A DNA stretch of 18,402 bases, taken from JAABYT01 sp041581935 (GTDB lineage Bacteria > Pseudomonadota > Gammaproteobacteria > HK1). Each line of letters begins with the position of its first letter. Position 1 is the stretch's first letter. The stretch covers positions 1 through 18,402 of the forward strand of contig JBFICP010000036.1 of assembly GCA_041581935.1 (NCBI GenBank), written 5' to 3'. Positions 16,329-18,402 of the stretch are shown piece by piece. The position numbers and the translations under genes were made by a program. The notes beneath the pieces were generated by a model. That model saw only the letters and a list, made by a program, of their open reading frames with translations. It made no database searches and was not told where the DNA came from.

Positions 16329-17153
16329 ATGACCGCGCATCACGCGCCACGCATTGAAGACTGCATCGACCGCACGCGGGCCCGGCTGCTCGAACGTGCC
16401 GGCCACGAGAACGCCGCCTTTGAGGTCTACGAGAACGGCCGCTACCGCTGGCTGCAGAATCCCGATGGCACGCTGCAGAGCGTGATGGACCTGCGCTCGC
16501 CGGAGCGTCTGGTTCTGCCGTACACGGCGGCCATGATGGCTTGCCTGCTGTTCATCGAGGTTCCCCGGTCGGTGATCATGCTGGGGCTCGGCGGTGCGTC
16601 CCAGGCGCGCTTTCTACGCCATCAATTCGTCGATGCGCGTATCACCGCCTGGGAGTCGGATCCGGACATCATCGACATAGCGCAGCGTCACTTCTGCGTT
16701 CCCGGCGAGGATGCATCGATCCGCATCGTCAACGACGACGCCCGCACCGGTATTCCCGCCAACGGGCCACCGGCGGACTTGATTCTCATCGATTTGTTCG
16801 ATGCCGGCGGGCAGCCGCAATGGTTGCGCGACGGGACCCTCTACACCGGCTGCCGACAACGTCTGGCCCGGCATGGTGTGCTGGCCGCGAATCTGTGGGT
16901 GGACCCGGACGACGAGCTTCTCGAGATCATGGACGGCGTCCAGCGCGCATTCGACAGCAGTACCCTGCTGCTGTGCGTGCCGGCTTACCGCAACGTCGTC
17001 GTGCTGGCGTTCAACGCGACGCCGCGTCTGGATTTCGCCTACCTGGATGCGCGCGCCGCCGAGCTCGGCCGGCGCACCGGACTCGCGTTCACGGGGTTCA
17101 TCGACCGCATGCGCGAAAGCAACTCAAGCGACGCGACCGGCTTCGTCCTCTAG
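16329..17153 (+). CDS. Spermidine-synthase-like Rossmann-fold protein
   Basis: The protein has 274 residues from an ATG 15 bases after yedK. After an N-terminal beta region (FEVYENGRYRWLQNPDG) comes the SAM/decarboxylated-SAM binding fold. It has SVIMLGLGGAS (81-91) as the glycine loop, ITAWESDPDIIDIAQ (105-119) with Glu109 for the ribose hydroxyls, IRIVNDDART (131-140), and ADLILIDLFDAGG (149-161) where spermidine synthases have their catalytic aspartates. The canonical D-x-S-D-P-x-G-P active-site motif is replaced by D-L-F-D-A-G-G, so aminopropyl transfer to putrescine is doubtful. A related group annotated as 'spermidine synthase' or methyltransferase occurs in many gammaproteobacteria without known function. 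Neither an adenosylmethionine decarboxylase nor a putrescine synthesis gene is in the window. It is probably co-transcribed with yedK. Confidence 0.8.
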   Translation: MTAHHAPRIEDCIDRTRARLLERAGHENAAFEVYENGRYRWLQNPDGTLQSVMDLRSPERLVLPYTAAMMACLLFIEVPRSVIMLGLGGASQARFLRHQFVDARITAWESDPDIIDIAQRHFCVPGEDASIRIVNDDARTGIPANGPPADLILIDLFDAGGQPQWLRDGTLYTGCRQRLARHGVLAANLWVDPDDELLEIMDGVQRAFDSSTLLLCVPAYRNVVVLAFNATPRLDFAYLDARAAELGRRTGLAFTGFIDRMRESNSSDATGFVL

Positions 17154-17169
17154 GAGCGCGCTGGCTCCT
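17152..17169 (+). repeat. REP-like hairpin at the stop codon of the spermidine-synthase-like gene
   Basis: AGGAGC (17152-17157), a six-base loop GCGCTG and GCTCCT (17164-17169) form a perfect six-pair hairpin that starts within the TAG stop (17151-17153). No T-run follows directly; a short TTTTT occurs only at 17200-17204, at the end of glnS. It may be a degenerate REP half-unit or act as a weak transcript end between convergent genes. A standard intrinsic terminator is not supported. Confidence 0.5.
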
Positions 17170-17202
17170 TCGGCTGGGAAGCGGCCTACCCCCGACTGCT
17201 TT

Positions 17203-18402
17203 TTACGATCGGCCGATTTTCGCCCACGAATCCCGCAGCGTGACGGTGCGGTTAAAGACCGGGGCACCGGACCGGCTGTCGACGCGGTCGACACAGAAGT
17301 AGCCGAGGCGTTCGAGCTGAAAGGCCGTACCGGGCGCGGCATCGGCAACTCCGGGCTCTATGCAGGCGGCCTCCAGGACCTCGAGGGAAGCGGGGTTGAT
17401 GTGCTCCATGAATCCGGCCGCGTCGGGACTCGGCACCGTGAACAGCCGGTCGTAGAGCCGAACCCGCACCTTGAGCACGTGGGCGGCGGAAACCCAGTGG
17501 ATGGTGCCCCTGACCTTGCGACCATCGGGCGCCGAACCACCACGGGTTTGCGGGTCGTAGCGGCAGTGCAGCTCCACGACCTCACCGCTCGCGCCCTTGA
17601 CGACATCGACACAGGTGATCAGATACGCGTAGCGCAGACGCACTTCGCGCCCCGGACCGAGACGATGGAATTTCTTCGGAGGATCCTCCATGAAATCGTC
17701 CCGCTCGACATAGAGAACCCGTGAGAACGGAACCTTGCGCGTTCCCATGGCGGGATTCTGCGGATGATTGGCAGCATCGAGGAGCTCCTCGCCATCTTCC
17801 GGATAGTTGACGATGACCACCCGCAACGGGCGCAGCACGCCCATCACCCGCGCCGCGCGTGCATCCAGATCCTCGCGCACGCAGTTCTCGAGCAGCGCCA
17901 TGTCGATGACGTTGTCCTTCTTGGTGACACCGACGCGATCGCAGAAATCGCGAATCGCGGACGGCGGGTAGCCACGACGGCGCATCCCCACGAGCGTCGG
18001 CATGCGCGGGTCGTCCCATCCGCTGACATGCCCTTCGTCGACGAGCTGCTTCAGCCGCCGTTTGCTCATCACCGTGTAGTTGAGATTCAGGCGCGAGAAC
18101 TCGATTTGACGGGGGCGACTGGGCACGTCGAGGTTTTCGAGAAACCAGTCGTAGAGCGGGCGATGGTCCTCGAACTCCAGCGAGCACAGCGAGTGCGTGA
18201 CATGCTCGATGGCGTCGGACTGGCCCTGGGTGAAATCGTACATCGGATAGATGCACCACGCGTCACCGGTCATCTGATGGGTCGCGTGCACAATGCGATA
18301 CATGACCGGGTCGCGCAGGTTCATGTTCGGCGACGTCATGTCGATCTTCGCGCGCAGCACGTGGGCGCCGTCGGCAAACTCCCCGGCGCGCATGCGCGTG
18401 AA
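17203..18402 (-). CDS. glnS: Glutaminyl-tRNA synthetase (N-terminal part cut by window)
   Basis: The frame is open to the right edge, giving 399 residues that end at TAA (17203-17205); the ATG at 18393 is internal. By comparison with the 554-residue E. coli enzyme, roughly the first 160 residues, including the HIGH motif, lie outside the window. Visible hallmarks are LRAKIDM, DAWCIYPMYDFTQGQSDAIEHVTHSLC, the class I signature in its GlnRS form VMSKR, WDDPRMPTLVGMRRRGY, and the C-terminal anticodon-binding beta barrels (FSRVLYVERDDFME, KVRGTIHWVSAAH, YFCVDR, PVFNRTVTLRD). It charges tRNA-Gln directly in the cytoplasm, so this organism probably does not rely on the GatCAB route for glutamine, a feature typical of gammaproteobacteria. 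It converges with the spermidine-synthase-like gene across a 49-base gap. Confidence 0.97.
   Translation of the reverse strand, partial: FTRMRAGEFADGAHVLRAKIDMTSPNMNLRDPVMYRIVHATHQMTGDAWCIYPMYDFTQGQSDAIEHVTHSLCSLEFEDHRPLYDWFLENLDVPSRPRQIEFSRLNLNYTVMSKRRLKQLVDEGHVSGWDDPRMPTLVGMRRRGYPPSAIRDFCDRVGVTKKDNVIDMALLENCVREDLDARAARVMGVLRPLRVVIVNYPEDGEELLDAANHPQNPAMGTRKVPFSRVLYVERDDFMEDPPKKFHRLGPGREVRLRYAYLITCVDVVKGASGEVVELHCRYDPQTRGGSAPDGRKVRGTIHWVSAAHVLKVRVRLYDRLFTVPSPDAAGFMEHINPASLEVLEAACIEPGVADAAPGTAFQLERLGYFCVDRVDSRSGAPVFNRTVTLRDSWAKIGRS

Noticed and set aside
1..18402. Defence system, CRISPR array, prophage, integron, transposon or biosynthetic cluster
   Set aside because: No transposase, integrase, Cas, toxin-antitoxin, restriction or phage structural gene was recognised, and no regularly spaced repeats are present; the gene content is metabolic, envelope and housekeeping.

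Overview
The window reads as chromosomal DNA of a gammaproteobacterium outside the enterics and probably outside Pseudomonas. This rests on an HrpA-type helicase with the long C-terminal region, a GlnRS close to the E. coli enzyme, a REP-like palindrome pair of the 'GGAGCGGGCTTGCTCGC' kind, and a DUF1329 / YCF48-like / RND gene set. Genus cannot be told from the sequence alone. Most of the window is GC-rich. I hand-counted 67% for one 60-base line inside hrpA, against about 48% over 4201-4560.

Layout. (1) 1-4112, plus strand: the 3' part of a DUF1329 (LolA-like) envelope protein, a secreted YCF48/HCF136-like beta-propeller, and a 12-helix RND/MMPL permease that overlaps the propeller gene by four bases. 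This looks like a cell-envelope export or lipid-handling module. (2) 4187-5172, minus strand: two small exported proteins, a lysine-rich periplasmic protein and a short lipoprotein. (3) 5208-11346, minus strand: a four-gene beta-oxidation operon in the order thiolase (fadA), hydroxyacyl-CoA dehydrogenase/hydratase fusion of the FadN type (fadN), large acyl-CoA dehydrogenase (fadE), and a stand-alone crotonase. Two palindromes lie just upstream of fadA and are candidate operators. (4) 11539-15444, minus strand: hrpA. (5) 15445-15635: intergenic region between divergent genes, carrying an inverted pair of REP-like units. (6) 15636-17153, plus strand: yedK (SRAP/HMCES DNA-protein crosslink protein) followed 15 bases later by a spermidine-synthase-like Rossmann protein. 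(7) 17203-18402, minus strand: the C-terminal three quarters of glnS, cut by the window edge.

Together the fad genes encode the core cycle: FadE makes the 2-enoyl-CoA, FadN hydrates and oxidises it, and FadA cleaves it. The extra crotonase has lost both hydratase glutamates but keeps a PaaG-like aspartate, so it may supply an isomerase step. The other genes are housekeeping (glnS, hrpA), DNA repair (yedK) and envelope functions. I see no rRNA, tRNA, CRISPR array, transposase, integrase or phage gene. No stretch without a gene exceeds about 210 bases. I do not see a clearly new multi-gene system. The most interesting signals are the envelope triad, the altered crotonase, the two palindromes before fadA, and REP-like sequence that supplies the stop codons of two genes.
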